Assembly (NCBI RefSeq): GCF_003967355.1
Contig: NZ_BIFH01000021.1
Span: forward strand, 280,738 to 344,737
Length of the DNA: 64,000 nt
Direction: 5' to 3'
Source: Embleya hyalina
GTDB lineage: Bacteria; Actinomycetota; Actinomycetes; Streptomycetales; Streptomycetaceae
Shown: positions 24,540 through 33,604 of the stretch, piece by piece
Layout: every line of letters begins with the position of its first letter
Position numbering within the stretch: position 1 is the stretch's first letter
Program-made: the position numbers and the translations under genes
The notes under the pieces: model-generated
Told to the model about the DNA's origin: nothing
Databases searched by the model: none
The model's input: the letters and a program-made list of their open reading frames with translations, nothing else

Positions 24540-25394
24540 TCAGCAGGTCTTGCGCAGGTATCCGCTGCTGCCGGCCGGGACGACGTTCAGGTCGCGGCGC
24601 ACGACGCTGAGGTTGCCGCCCCACTTGGAGCAGGCGTTGCTCAGGCCCTTGGCGGTGTACTCGATCACGATCACGTTGTTGCCGAACGACTTGGTGTAGT
24701 CACCGCATTCGTTCCACTGGCCGCATTCCTCGGCGACGGCGAAGTCGAGCCCGGTGCTCGCGCGGTCGGGGGCGAGTTCGGAGGTGTTCTTCTGGGCGAT
24801 GGCCAGTCCGCGCTGATGCGCGTGCGCGGACAGCAGTGTGACGAAGGCCTTGGCGTTCGCCGCGGTGATCAGGTCCTCGGAGCGGGTGTAACTGTCGTAG
24901 TTGTCCGGCTCGACGGCCTGGAAGCCCTTGCCCGCGCACTCGTCGATCAGGGCGTTCACCTTGGCGGCGACGGACGTGCGCTTCTCGGGGGTGCGGATGT
25001 CGAGCAGCGCCTCCTTCCACTGGCCGTCGTAGACCACGGTGCCGTCGCCGCGGCGGAGCAACTCGCCCGGTTTCCAGTCGCCCTCGGCGCCCTTCTGGGC
25101 CTGGAAGGCGTTGACGTAACAGATGTTGTACAGGCCGGGCGCCGGGGTGGCGGAGTGGTCACGGGTGACCACCTTGACCCCGGTGGGCGGCGTGTAGGCG
25201 CCGCCGATCTGGTAGTCGAAGTTCGCGTGGGTGGGCGGCAGGGTGACGGCGGCGCTCTTGGGTGCGTTCGCGGGCCCGGTGGTGCCGGCGCTCGCGGACG
25301 AGGTGAGGAACAGGGATCCCGCGATCGTCGCGGTGGTCGCCGCGAGGGCGGCGAGACGGCGGGCCGATCTACCCGGGAGGAAGGTGTTCATCAT
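24540..25394 (-). CDS. Secreted GH114 endo-alpha-1,4-polygalactosaminidase-like protein
   Basis: 284 aa with a Sec signal peptide (Arg-rich start, hydrophobic 14-28, ASAG cleavage region). The mature TIM barrel matches family GH114: FDYQIGGAYTPPTGVKVV, YNICYVNAFQAQ, FQAVEPDNYDSYTRS (candidate catalytic Glu/Asp pair) and IAQKNTSEL. Founding members cut alpha-1,4-linked polygalactosamine in exopolysaccharides and biofilm polymers. Six Cys in the C-terminal half suggest disulfides. It sits between the importer operon and the DeoR regulator, which suggests extracellular digestion that feeds the importer. Confidence 0.88.
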   Translation of the reverse strand: MMNTFLPGRSARRLAALAATTATIAGSLFLTSSASAGTTGPANAPKSAAVTLPPTHANFDYQIGGAYTPPTGVKVVTRDHSATPAPGLYNICYVNAFQAQKGAEGDWKPGELLRRGDGTVVYDGQWKEALLDIRTPEKRTSVAAKVNALIDECAGKGFQAVEPDNYDSYTRSEDLITAANAKAFVTLLSAHAHQRGLAIAQKNTSELAPDRASTGLDFAVAEECGQWNECGDYTKSFGNNVIVIEYTAKGLSNACSKWGGNLSVVRRDLNVVPAGSSGYLRKTC

Positions 25395-25689
25395 CGAACT
25401 CCAGGTGCGGAGGATACGTCCCCGCCTCGGATGTCGACTGGCATCCTGGCGACTTTGTCCGGGCTTGCGGCTTCACGCCGGCTACCGGCTGGGCGTACCT
25501 TTGACGCCGATTGCGCTGCTCGGCGTCGGAGCAGTAAATCGAGCAACATTCGTCATGTCAAGAGATCGTCAGTGCGCACAATGCTCACGGGAGTTGCCAT
25601 GCGGAGGCCGCAAATGCCGTCCCCGATCACCCGTGGATCGCGCCCGTGGGTCCCGTGACTGCGCGAATGCGCACGGATATGCTGCGCGA

Positions 25690-26448
25690 ATGTTGAGAAC
25701 CGAGCGCCATGCGCGCATCCTCGAACACGTTGCCGCACACGGGAGCGTGAGCGTCGAGGAGTTGTCCGCGATCCTGGCGGTCTCGGGGGCCACGGTGCGC
25801 CGCGACCTCCAGCACCTGGACGCGGTGAACCTGCTGCGCCGCACGCACGGCGGGGCGTCCGTGGGCAACATCGGCCTGGAGACGCCCATGCAGTACCGCA
25901 GCGAGCGCCGGCGACCGGAGAAGCTGGCGATCGCCCGCGCCGCGGCGGCCCTGGTCCCGGCGGAGGCCGTGGTCGGCCTGACCGGCGGCTCCACCGCCAC
26001 CGAGATCGCCCGCATCCTGGCCGAGCGCGGGCCGGTCACCATCGTCACCAACGCGGTGAACATCGCCGCCGAACTGGTCCTGCACAAGGACGTCACGCTC
26101 GTGGTGATCGGCGGCACCGCCCGCAAGGAGAGCTACGAACTGGTCGGCCCGATCGCCGAGAAGACCCTCGCCGACTACTACACCGACGTGACCTTCCTGG
26201 GCGTCGACGGGATCAGCGCCGCGCACGGCTGCACCACCCACGACCAACTCGAGGCCGCCACCGACCGGGCCTTCACCGACCGCAGCAACCACACCATCGT
26301 GGTGGCGGACCACTCCAAGATCGGAAAGGCCACCCTGGCCCGCATCTGCCCGCTGTCCGGGATCGGCCACCTGGTCACCGACGCGGACGCCCCGAAGGAC
26401 GAACTGGCCCGGATCGCGGAGGCGGGAGTCGCGGTGACGGTGGTCTGA
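25690..26448 (+). CDS. DeoR-family transcriptional regulator of carbohydrate catabolism
   Basis: 252 aa. N-terminal DeoR HTH (HARILEHVAAHGSVSVEELS, VSGATVRRDLQHLD, LLRRTHGGA) and C-terminal DeoRC sugar-phosphate-sensing domain with GLTGGSTATEIARIL, VVIGGTARKESYELVGP, FLGVDGISAAHGCT and VVADHSKIGK. DeoR proteins repress sugar operons until a phosphorylated sugar intermediate binds. It is divergent from GH114 and the importer operon, making those the obvious targets; the PfkB kinase product could be the inducer. The ATG at 25690 begins exactly at the family N-terminus. Confidence 0.94.
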   Translation: MLRTERHARILEHVAAHGSVSVEELSAILAVSGATVRRDLQHLDAVNLLRRTHGGASVGNIGLETPMQYRSERRRPEKLAIARAAAALVPAEAVVGLTGGSTATEIARILAERGPVTIVTNAVNIAAELVLHKDVTLVVIGGTARKESYELVGPIAEKTLADYYTDVTFLGVDGISAAHGCTTHDQLEAATDRAFTDRSNHTIVVADHSKIGKATLARICPLSGIGHLVTDADAPKDELARIAEAGVAVTVV

Positions 26449-26498
26449 AAGGGCGATCGTCCGCGGCGCGGCGACGGTTCGACGGCGCGGCCGGGCGA

Positions 26499-26522
26499 CC
26501 ACGCGCCGGAACCGGCGCGTGG
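26499..26522 (+). terminator. Terminator hairpin after deoR-like gene
   Basis: Perfect 11-bp inverted repeat CCACGCGCCGG / CCGGCGCGTGG with two central bases, 50 bp after the DeoR stop. Confidence 0.65.
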
Positions 26523-26577
26523 CCCCGCCCACCACGACGACCCGGCGGTCGACGCGCGTGCCGGTCCGCCCGTTTCC

Positions 26578-26618
26578 GAGCCGGTCGCAGCCCTCCCCTG
26601 CGGGGCTGCGACCGGCTC
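26578..26618 (-). terminator. Strong 16-bp terminator hairpin of the DUF574 gene
   Basis: Perfect arms 26578-26593 and 26603-26618 (begin GAGCCGGTCGCAGCCC) with a 9-nt loop. The distal arm overlaps the last two bases of the methyltransferase stop codon, so the structure begins at the end of translation. It may also block read-through from the DeoR side. Confidence 0.75.
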
Positions 26619-27555
26619 AGGCACAGGGGCGCAGTGACCGGGCCGGGACGCGACCCGTGCCCGAACACTCCCGGCGTCCCGGAGGCGGCTTGTGGGCCAC
26701 CCCCGCGTACATCCACTCCCGCTCCACCAGCGGACGCGGAAGTCGGTCGGCGCGCCAGGACGAGATCGGCACCACGCCCGGCCGGACCGGATCCAGGCCC
26801 GGGAACAGCGCCCGCACCTGCGCCGCCGTGCGCGGGAACAGCGGGGCGGCCGAACGGCGATACGCCTCGGCCGTGGCCCGCGCCGCCTCCGGCCGCAGAT
26901 CCGCGGCGACGTGCGAGAGCACCAGCATGCTGCCCGGCACCATCGCACCCGCCAACGCGCCCACCACGGCCCGGGGATCGTCCGCGTCCGACAGATAGTG
27001 CAGCACCGCGGTCAGCACCACCGCCACCGGCCGATCCAGATCCACCCCCGAACGCCCGGACACCCGCGCCAACAGCGCGTGCGGATCGCGGAGATCGCCC
27101 TCCACCACCCGCACCCGACCGGGCCGACCGGACAACGCCCGGGCGTGCGCGAGCACCAGCGGATCGTTGTCCACGTACACCGCCCGCGCCTCCTCGCCGG
27201 CCGACACCGCGCACTCGTAGGTGTCGTGCGCGGTCGGCATGCCGACCCCGATGTCGAGGAACTGGCTGATCCCGCACCCCGCCGCGAACGACACCGCACG
27301 GCGCAGGAACGCCCGATTCGCCCGAGCCATCGCGCGTACCTCGGGAGCCGCCCCGAGCACCGCGTCGGCGGCCTCGCGATCGACCCCGAAGTTGTTCTTG
27401 CCTCCCAGGTAGTAGTCGTACATACGAGCGGGATGCGGCAGATCGGTGCGCAATCCGGACCGGCGCGTCGCGGACACCTGGACCGGCGGTCGAGCCGGCA
27501 CCGGCCGGCCCGCGCACGATCGGGTCTCCGGCGCCTGCTGGGGAATCACAATCAT
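26617..27555 (-). CDS. DUF574-family SAM-dependent methyltransferase-like protein
   Basis: 312 aa. Hallmarks of this actinomycete-specific family are all present: ARMYDYYLGGKNNFGVDREA, ANRAFLRRAV, QFLDIGVGMPT (SAM glycine motif), RAVYVDNDPLVLAHARAL and VLHYLSDADDP. DUF574 genes occur in many copies per Streptomyces genome, frequently beside XRE/DUF397 regulators of the WhiJ type; substrates are unknown. The ATG at 27555 with GGGAAGG upstream was chosen, giving a short disordered tail before the conserved core. It stands alone here, with no DUF397 or XRE neighbour immediately adjacent. Confidence 0.9.
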   Translation of the reverse strand: MIVIPQQAPETRSCAGRPVPARPPVQVSATRRSGLRTDLPHPARMYDYYLGGKNNFGVDREAADAVLGAAPEVRAMARANRAFLRRAVSFAAGCGISQFLDIGVGMPTAHDTYECAVSAGEEARAVYVDNDPLVLAHARALSGRPGRVRVVEGDLRDPHALLARVSGRSGVDLDRPVAVVLTAVLHYLSDADDPRAVVGALAGAMVPGSMLVLSHVAADLRPEAARATAEAYRRSAAPLFPRTAAQVRALFPGLDPVRPGVVPISSWRADRLPRPLVEREWMYAGVAHKPPPGRRECSGTGRVPARSLRPCA

Positions 27556-27653
27556 CGGCCTTCCCGATTCTCGGGTCACGGGCCGCCCGGATCGGGCGAG
27601 GCGGGGGTACCCGCCGGGCGGGCCCGCGTATTCCTCCGGTGCGCCTGGGGAGA

Positions 27654-28463
27654 TCAGCGGCGGAGGAAATCCGTGACGACTGCGTCGAAGTGCTCGTGTT
27701 CCTCGACGAAGGGTACGTGCCCGCTCGCGGAGAACTTCTCGATCCGCGCGTCGGGCAGCACACCCGCCAGCCACCCGGCCAGATCACCCGGGAAGACCCG
27801 GCTGCGCTCGCCGTAGACCAGCAGGGTGGGCACCGTCACCCGCGGCAGCACCGACCGCCAGTCCGAGTGCGCCATGTCCATCCAGACGTCGAGCGCGGAC
27901 GACGTGTGCGTCTGGGTGGTCTCCGCGTACACCGCGTCCACCGCCTCGGCGGCCGGCGGCTCGGCGAAACAGGCCTCGATGAACGGCTTCACGGCGATCG
28001 GCCGACCGTGCCGCACGGTCTGCGCGAACACCGCCAGATCGCCGCGGGAATACCCGCCGAGCAGCGGGAACTCCCAGTCGGGGCCGTCCAGGAAGCGCGG
28101 CGACTGATCGACGAACACCGCGCCGCGCAGCCCCTCGCAGCCGAACTGCCGCACATACGACAGCAGTACCGAGGTACCCATCGACCAGCCCACCACGGTC
28201 ACCTCGGCGAGATCGAGGGCCCGAACCAACTCGCGGATGTCGCGGGCGTACTGGTCCAGGGAATGACCCTCGGGCGTCTTCCCGGACCGCCCGTGGCCGC
28301 GGAAGTCCGGCACGATCACCCGGTTCTCCGCCGCCAACGCGGCCACGTTCCCGGACCAGAAGGTGCCGTTCATCGTCCAACCGTGCAACAGGACGACGGG
28401 CCGGCCCTCGCCGTGCTCCTCGTAGTAGAGCGGGACGGTGTCGGACAGTTCCAGGTAGGGCAC
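27654..28463 (-). CDS. Alpha/beta-hydrolase (haloperoxidase/epoxide-hydrolase-like)
   Basis: 269 aa. LLHGWTMNGTFW oxyanion loop, DFRGHGRSGKTPEGHSLDQYARD, nucleophile elbow GWSMGTS (Ser at about 98), acid region LLVYGERSRVF and catalytic His in SASGHVPFVEE. This is the arrangement of non-haem peroxidase-like and ester hydrolases. Start GTG 28463 is set by GGAGGAGATGGC. No signal peptide; cytoplasmic. It is divergent from the GAF regulator gene, with 172 bp between, so that regulator may control it. Confidence 0.88.
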   Translation of the reverse strand: MPYLELSDTVPLYYEEHGEGRPVVLLHGWTMNGTFWSGNVAALAAENRVIVPDFRGHGRSGKTPEGHSLDQYARDIRELVRALDLAEVTVVGWSMGTSVLLSYVRQFGCEGLRGAVFVDQSPRFLDGPDWEFPLLGGYSRGDLAVFAQTVRHGRPIAVKPFIEACFAEPPAAEAVDAVYAETTQTHTSSALDVWMDMAHSDWRSVLPRVTVPTLLVYGERSRVFPGDLAGWLAGVLPDARIEKFSASGHVPFVEEHEHFDAVVTDFLRR

Positions 28464-28635
28464 GCCATCTCCTCCGGTCTCGGTCACGGCACCCCGTTCG
28501 CCGCGCCGCGCTGCCGGCAGTCTGCGTGAGCCGGGAGTCGTTCCGCCAGACGTCGCAGGGGGGTTGCACCAAGGTTGCAGAATCCGCGACGACACCCACC
28601 CCGCCGACGACCGACCGTGCCGGCATGATGACTCC

Positions 28636-29979
28636 ATGGCACACCGATCGGACGCACGGGAACGGGCGCTGAGCGGCGGCACGGCGTCGGGGGTTCGGGG
28701 CCCGATCCGGGCCTCGTGGTCGCGCGCCCGACGACACGGGCTGGCGCCCGACGCCTACCTGCCCCCGGTGCGGCTCGACGACGACGAACTGGCCCGCCAC
28801 CGCGAGGAACACGCGCTCACCGGGATCTGGCCGCTGCTGCGCCGCTCGCTGGGCGGACTGATCGAGGATCCGGGCCGGTTGTTGTTCCTCAGCGACGCCC
28901 GGGGCCACCTGCTGTGGGTCCAGGGCGACCACACGTCGCTGCGCTCGGCGGAGCGGGTACACCTGCTGCCGGGCGCGCTGTGGAGCGAGGACGCGGCCGG
29001 CACGAGCGGGGTGGGCACCGCCTTGGCGACGGGGCGGCCGTTCCAGGTGTTCGGCGCCGAGCACTTCCTGTCCGCGGCCACGGCCTACACCTGCACCGCC
29101 ACGCCCATCCACGACCCGATCAGCGGCGACCTGCTCGGGATCCTGGACTTCACCTGCCCGGAACGGCACTGGCAGCCACTGGCGATCCCCCTGCTCGACA
29201 CGGCCCGGCGGTTGGCCCAGTCGGAGTTGGAGACGGTCCGGCTGCGCGAGGAGATGCGGGTACGCACCCGCTACGTCGAGCGCATCGCCCGCCGCCTGGG
29301 CACCCGGAGCGCGATCGTCGACGCCGGCGGGCGGGTGGTGCGCGCGGATCCGCCCGGCTGGCTGCCGAATCGGCTCCCGACACCGGTCGGCGAAGGCCCG
29401 ATGCTGCTGCCCGGCGGCCGGCTCGTGCTCGTCGAACGGCTGGCCGCGGGTGGCCTGTTCCTGCTCATCGCCGAGGACGGCGCCACCGGACCGGTGACCG
29501 CCGCGCCGATGCGTCTGGAGGCGCTCGGGCTGCGCCGGGCGCGGCTGTACGTGGCCGGCGCCACCCACGAACTCACCCGCCGACACGCGGAGATCGTCAC
29601 CACGCTGCTGAGCGAACCGGGCGGGATGACGGCGAAGGCGATCACCGACGCGGTCTACGGACCGGCCGGCCGCCCGGCCACGGTGCGGGCCGAACTCGCC
29701 CGGCTGCGCGCGATCCTGGGCCACCGGCTGGCGTCGGATCCATATCGGCTGACCGGGGACTGCGAGGCCGACTTCCTCGACCTGGACCACGCGTTGTCGA
29801 ACCGGGACACCACCGCCGACGCCCTCCTGGACCGCTACCGGGGGCCGTTGCTGCCCGGGTCGACGGCCCCGCGTGTCCTCGAACTGCGGGCCAGGCTGCA
29901 CGAACGGCTGCGCAACCGGGTGGTGGAGACGGCCGACGCGGACACGGCGATGCGGTGGGCGAGCACGGCGGCGGGCTGA
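28636..29979 (+). CDS. GAF-domain transcriptional regulator
   Basis: 447 aa. Begins IRASWSRARRHGLAPD, as in AcoR-type activators, followed by a GAF sensor domain (about 70-200: LLFLSDARGHLLWVQGD, GTSGVGTALATGRPF, CTATPIHDP) and a C-terminal region with a winged-helix-like segment (LTRRHAEIVTTLLSEPGGMTAKAITDAVYG). It lacks the AAA+ sigma-54 domain, matching actinomycete relatives that often sit beside aldehyde or alcohol dehydrogenase genes. It ends 1 bp from the convergent histidine kinase stop, with no room for a separate terminator. Confidence 0.87.
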   Translation: MAHRSDARERALSGGTASGVRGPIRASWSRARRHGLAPDAYLPPVRLDDDELARHREEHALTGIWPLLRRSLGGLIEDPGRLLFLSDARGHLLWVQGDHTSLRSAERVHLLPGALWSEDAAGTSGVGTALATGRPFQVFGAEHFLSAATAYTCTATPIHDPISGDLLGILDFTCPERHWQPLAIPLLDTARRLAQSELETVRLREEMRVRTRYVERIARRLGTRSAIVDAGGRVVRADPPGWLPNRLPTPVGEGPMLLPGGRLVLVERLAAGGLFLLIAEDGATGPVTAAPMRLEALGLRRARLYVAGATHELTRRHAEIVTTLLSEPGGMTAKAITDAVYGPAGRPATVRAELARLRAILGHRLASDPYRLTGDCEADFLDLDHALSNRDTTADALLDRYRGPLLPGSTAPRVLELRARLHERLRNRVVETADADTAMRWASTAAG

Positions 29980-29980
29980 G

Positions 29981-31216
29981 CTACGGGCGTCCGGGGAGGG
30001 CGGGCGTGCGGGGGCGGGTGGGGAGCAGGGCGTGCACACGCCAGCCGCCCGCCGGGTAGGGGCCGGTTTCGAGGCGACCACCGAACAGGGCGACCCGTTC
30101 GCTCATGCCGACCAGGCCGTGGCCCATGCCGTCGCCGGGAGCCGCCTCGCCGCGGCCGTCGTCGCGCACGTCGAGTTCGATGTCCTCGCCCGTGTAGCGC
30201 AGTACGACCCGGGCGCCGACGCCGGGCCCGCCGTGCTTGCGGGTGTTGGTCAGCGCCTCCTGGACGATGCGGTACACGGTCAGGCCGATGCCCTGGGACA
30301 GTTCGACGGGTCGGCCCTCGACGTGGAGGTCGACCGCCAGCCCCGCGCCGCGGACCCGGGTGAGCAACTCGTCGAGTTGGTCGACGCCGGGCTGCGGGAC
30401 GAACGTCTCGGCGTCGCTCTCGGAACGCAGTACGCCCAGCAGGCGGCGCATCTCGGCGAGCGCTTCGCGGCCGGTGGCGGCGATCGTGCCCAGGGCCTCC
30501 CGGGCCGAGTCGGGCGCGGCGTCGATCGCGTACGCGGCGCCGTCGGCCTGGACCACCATCACCGAGACGTTGTGCGCGACCACGTCGTGCAACTCGCGGG
30601 CGATGCGCGCCCGTTCGGCCGCCGCAGCGAGCCGGGCCTGCTGGTCGCGCTCGACCTCCAGACGCGCCGCGCGGTCGATCAACTCGGCGTAGAACGCGCG
30701 CCGGGTACGCATCGAATCGCCCAACACCCAGGAGATCGCGAGCAATACGATGACAAAGCCGGACGCGGACAGGTTGGCCCTGAAGGTCTCGCCGTCGCCG
30801 TGCGGGAAACGGACCAGCAGCGCCGCCGGCGCCAGCACCGTGGAGGCGAGCGCGGCCCGGGAGAGCCAGCGCGGCCCGGATTTGGCGGCCGTGTACGCGA
30901 TCACCAGCATCGCGTAGTTCGCGAACGTGATCGTCCCGTCGCAGAGCAACTGGGCCACCCCGGACCCGACCACGAGCATCGTCGCCACTCGGGACCGGAC
31001 CCGGTGCAGCGCCATGCCCAGACTCAGGGCCACCACGATCGTGTAGGCCCAGAGCGACATGACGATGCCGTACTCGTAGGACAGGATCTGGAGGACACCG
31101 AGGCCGAACGCCGGGAACGCGCACACCGAGTCGACCCACAGGGGATGCGCCCGCAACCAGGCGTAGATTCGTTGCACGGGGCGACCGTACGACCGGGAGG
31201 GCGGGTTCGGCATCAC
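29981..31216 (-). CDS. Sensor histidine kinase (NarL/DesK type), orphan
   Basis: 411 aa. N-terminal half has about five hydrophobic helices (residues 25-160), followed by a coiled-coil linker and a HisKA_3 domain with ERARIARELHDVVAHNVSVM (phospho-His), then HATPase: YRIVQEALTNTRKHG (N box), DDGRGEAAPGDGMGHGLVGM (G boxes). It would sense a membrane or envelope signal. No response-regulator gene is adjacent on either side, unusual for this type. GTG 31216 or ATG 31213 could start translation. Confidence 0.92.
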   Translation of the reverse strand: MMPNPPSRSYGRPVQRIYAWLRAHPLWVDSVCAFPAFGLGVLQILSYEYGIVMSLWAYTIVVALSLGMALHRVRSRVATMLVVGSGVAQLLCDGTITFANYAMLVIAYTAAKSGPRWLSRAALASTVLAPAALLVRFPHGDGETFRANLSASGFVIVLLAISWVLGDSMRTRRAFYAELIDRAARLEVERDQQARLAAAAERARIARELHDVVAHNVSVMVVQADGAAYAIDAAPDSAREALGTIAATGREALAEMRRLLGVLRSESDAETFVPQPGVDQLDELLTRVRGAGLAVDLHVEGRPVELSQGIGLTVYRIVQEALTNTRKHGGPGVGARVVLRYTGEDIELDVRDDGRGEAAPGDGMGHGLVGMSERVALFGGRLETGPYPAGGWRVHALLPTRPRTPALPGRP

Positions 31217-31402
31217 CCTGGGCGCTCATCGCCGCGTCCACCGCAGGTCGAACGCGGTGCGCGCGAAGGCACGACCTCAGCGCGATCCACGGCGGGGCCG
31301 GGTCGGCTCCCCCGGCCGCCCGAACGTTGCGGCGTCGTGTGTACGTCCGGGTCGACGACCGGCGAAGTGGCCGGTCGCCGACGGGTGTTCGATGCCGGAC
31401 GA

Positions 31403-31771
31403 CTACCGGTTGGTGGTGAGGAAGTAGTCGGTGTTCGGCAGATACGGCGCCACGTACTCGACCTTTTGGCTCTGGTACTGGAACTGGCAGTCGGAGAACG
31501 CGTAGTGGGTGAAGGTGATGTTGCCCTTCCACCACCAGCCGTCGACGTACTTGTGCTCGCTCGGCGTGTTGACGCAGAGCGCGGTCCACTGGCCGTTCTG
31601 GTTGGGACCCTCGATGTGGATGGACTGGGTCTTGCCGTACAGGTCCACGAAGTGGATCTGCTGCCCGTTCGTCCCGGCGGACGCGGTGCCGGCACCGGTC
31701 ACGACAGCCCCCGCGGCCATCGTCACCGTCAGGGCGCCCGCCGCGAGCGTCGCGGCGATCTTCTTGCGCAT
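31403..31771 (-). CDS. Small secreted protein of unknown function
   Basis: 122 aa; signal peptide MRKKIAATLAAGALTVTMAAG with cleavage after ASA (about residue 32), leaving about 90 mature residues. Only two Cys remain (LCVNT and SDCQF), so one disulfide is likely. The mature chain is rich in aromatic residues and beta-prone (WWWKGNITFTHYAF, FQYQSQKVEY), suggesting a small beta-sandwich. GAAGAG is placed 6 nt before the ATG. No family recognised. It stands alone between an orphan histidine kinase and aminopeptidase P. Confidence 0.8.
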   Translation of the reverse strand: MRKKIAATLAAGALTVTMAAGAVVTGAGTASAGTNGQQIHFVDLYGKTQSIHIEGPNQNGQWTALCVNTPSEHKYVDGWWWKGNITFTHYAFSDCQFQYQSQKVEYVAPYLPNTDYFLTTNR

Positions 31772-32009
31772 CTCTTCTCTTTCCTGGTGGATGTGCGTTT
31801 CACGCGGCGGCGGGACGGATTGCGCGCCGCGAGGATGATCATGGCAATCTCCGCGCCTCGCGAAGGTCACCGATCGATAACGCTTGGCGCGGTTGTCGGG
31901 ATTGGCCGGTGATCATCCCCGTGCGGCCGAAAACCACCGAGGGTGGACGGGAACACCCGGCTGGGGGTGGGGTGTTCGGGTCGCCGAGACGATCCGCGGC
32001 AGGCATGTG
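31772..32009. other. Upstream region of the small secreted protein; no gene seen
   Basis: Includes a patch around 31830-31900 with lower GC (TGATCATGGCAATCTCC, ACCGATCGATAACG) that could hold the promoter of the secreted-protein gene. No coding potential noticed; beyond it lies the terminator of the aminopeptidase gene. Confidence 0.4.
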
Positions 32010-32054
32010 ACGGGCCGCCCTCCCCGGGGGTGTGTTCCGGGGAGGGCGGCCCGT
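32010..32054 (-). terminator. Strong terminator after aminopeptidase P
   Basis: Perfect 18-bp inverted repeat (32010-32027 and 32037-32054) with a 9-nt loop, about 90 bp downstream of the stop. One of the strongest hairpins in the window. Confidence 0.75.
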
Positions 32055-32146
32055 GTCGTGCCGTGTCGATGGTGCGGTGTCGATGGTGCCGGGCCCGAGT
32101 GGGCCGAGCGGAGTGTGCCGGGGCGAGTCGTGCCGGGCCGACGGGG

Positions 32147-33604
32147 TCAGGCGCGCAGGCGGGCCATCCACGACTCGACCTCGTCCGCGCCGCGCGGCAG
32201 GGCGGCTGACATGTTCCGGTTGCCGTCCTCGGTCACCAGGATGTCGTCCTCGATCCGGATCCCGATCCCGCGGTACTCCTCGGGCACGGTCAGGTCGTCG
32301 GCCTGGAAGTACAGTCCGGGCTCGACGGTCAGGCACATGCCCGGCTCCAGCGCGCCGTCGACGTACGACTCGGTCCGCGCCACCGCGCAGTCGTGCACGT
32401 CCAGACCGAGCATGTGGCCGGTGCCGTGCAGCGTCCACCGCCGCTGCAGACCCAGCTCCAACACCCGCTCCACCGGACCCTCGACCAGGCCCCACTCGAC
32501 CAGGTGTTCGGCGAGTACGCGCTGCGCCTCGTCGTGGAACTCGCGGTACTTGGCCCCGGGCCGCACGGCGGCGATGCCCGCCTCCTGCGCGGCGAACACG
32601 GCGTCGTAGATCCGGCGCTGGAGCGCGGTGAAGCGACCCGAGACGGGCAGCGTACGGGTCACGTCGGCGGTGTAGAGCGTGTGCGTCTCGACGCCCGCGT
32701 CCAGGAGCAGCAGATCGCCCGCCCGCGCCGCGCCGTCGTTGCGGACCCAGTGCAGCGTGGTCGCGTGCGGACCGGCGGCGCAGATCGAGCCGTAGCCGAC
32801 GTCGTTGCCCTCCAGCCGTGCGCGCAGGAAGAAGGTCCCCTCGATGTACCGCTCCGAGGTGGCCTCGGCCTGATCCAGGACCCGGACCACGTCCTCGAAA
32901 CCGCGCACCGTCGAGTCGACCGCGGCCTGGAGCTGCCCGATTTCGAACGTGTCCTTGACCAGCCGCTCGTCGGCCAGGAAGACCCGCAGCTCCTCGTCCC
33001 GCCCGGCGTCGAGGCGCTCGCCCAGGGCGCTGTCCACACCCGCGTCGTGGCCCCGCACCACCCGCACCGCGCCCTCGGCCGAGGTCAGCTCCTCGACGAC
33101 CTTGCGCACGTCCCGACACGGCAGCCCGTACAGCAGCTCGCCCTCGGCCAACCCGGCGCGCCGACCGACCCAGAGCTCGCCCTGCCCGTCCAGCCAGAAC
33201 TCGCCGTTGCCCCGGTCCGACCGGGGCAGCAGGTACAACACCGCGTCGTGACCGTCGGCGACCGGTTCGAGGACCAGGACGCCGTCCTGGGTCAGGTCGC
33301 CGGTCAGGTAGGCGTATTCGGTCGACGCGCGGAAGGGGTACTCGGTGTCGTTGGACCGGGTCTTGAGGTTGCCCGCCGGGACCACCAGACGCTCACCCGG
33401 GAACCGGGCCGACAGGGCCGCGCGGCGGCGGGCCGTGTCGGACGCCTGCTCGATCGGCGCCAGGTCGACGCGCTCGGTGTCGGCCCAGCCGGTGCGCATG
33501 TTCGCGGCCAGCTCCTCCGAGACCTCGCCGCGGTAGAGGCCGTTCTTGCGCTGCTTGATGGGCTGCGCCTGCTCTTCGTCGGACGGCCGGTTCTCGGCAC
33601 CCAC
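32147..33604 (-). CDS. pepP: Xaa-Pro aminopeptidase (aminopeptidase P, M24B)
   Basis: 485 aa. N-terminal creatinase-like domain (about 60-190: EYPFRASTEYAYLTGD, DRGNGEFWLDG) and C-terminal pita-bread metallopeptidase domain. The dinuclear metal ligands appear in order: Asp in LLLLDAGVE, Asp in YTADVTRT, His in GTGHMLGLDVHD, Glu in TVEPGLYF and Glu in GIRIEDDILVT. It removes N-terminal residues ahead of proline, in the cytoplasm. GTG 33604 is fixed by GGAGG with a 5-nt spacer. Single gene with its own strong terminator. Confidence 0.95.
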   Translation of the reverse strand: MGAENRPSDEEQAQPIKQRKNGLYRGEVSEELAANMRTGWADTERVDLAPIEQASDTARRRAALSARFPGERLVVPAGNLKTRSNDTEYPFRASTEYAYLTGDLTQDGVLVLEPVADGHDAVLYLLPRSDRGNGEFWLDGQGELWVGRRAGLAEGELLYGLPCRDVRKVVEELTSAEGAVRVVRGHDAGVDSALGERLDAGRDEELRVFLADERLVKDTFEIGQLQAAVDSTVRGFEDVVRVLDQAEATSERYIEGTFFLRARLEGNDVGYGSICAAGPHATTLHWVRNDGAARAGDLLLLDAGVETHTLYTADVTRTLPVSGRFTALQRRIYDAVFAAQEAGIAAVRPGAKYREFHDEAQRVLAEHLVEWGLVEGPVERVLELGLQRRWTLHGTGHMLGLDVHDCAVARTESYVDGALEPGMCLTVEPGLYFQADDLTVPEEYRGIGIRIEDDILVTEDGNRNMSAALPRGADEVESWMARLRA

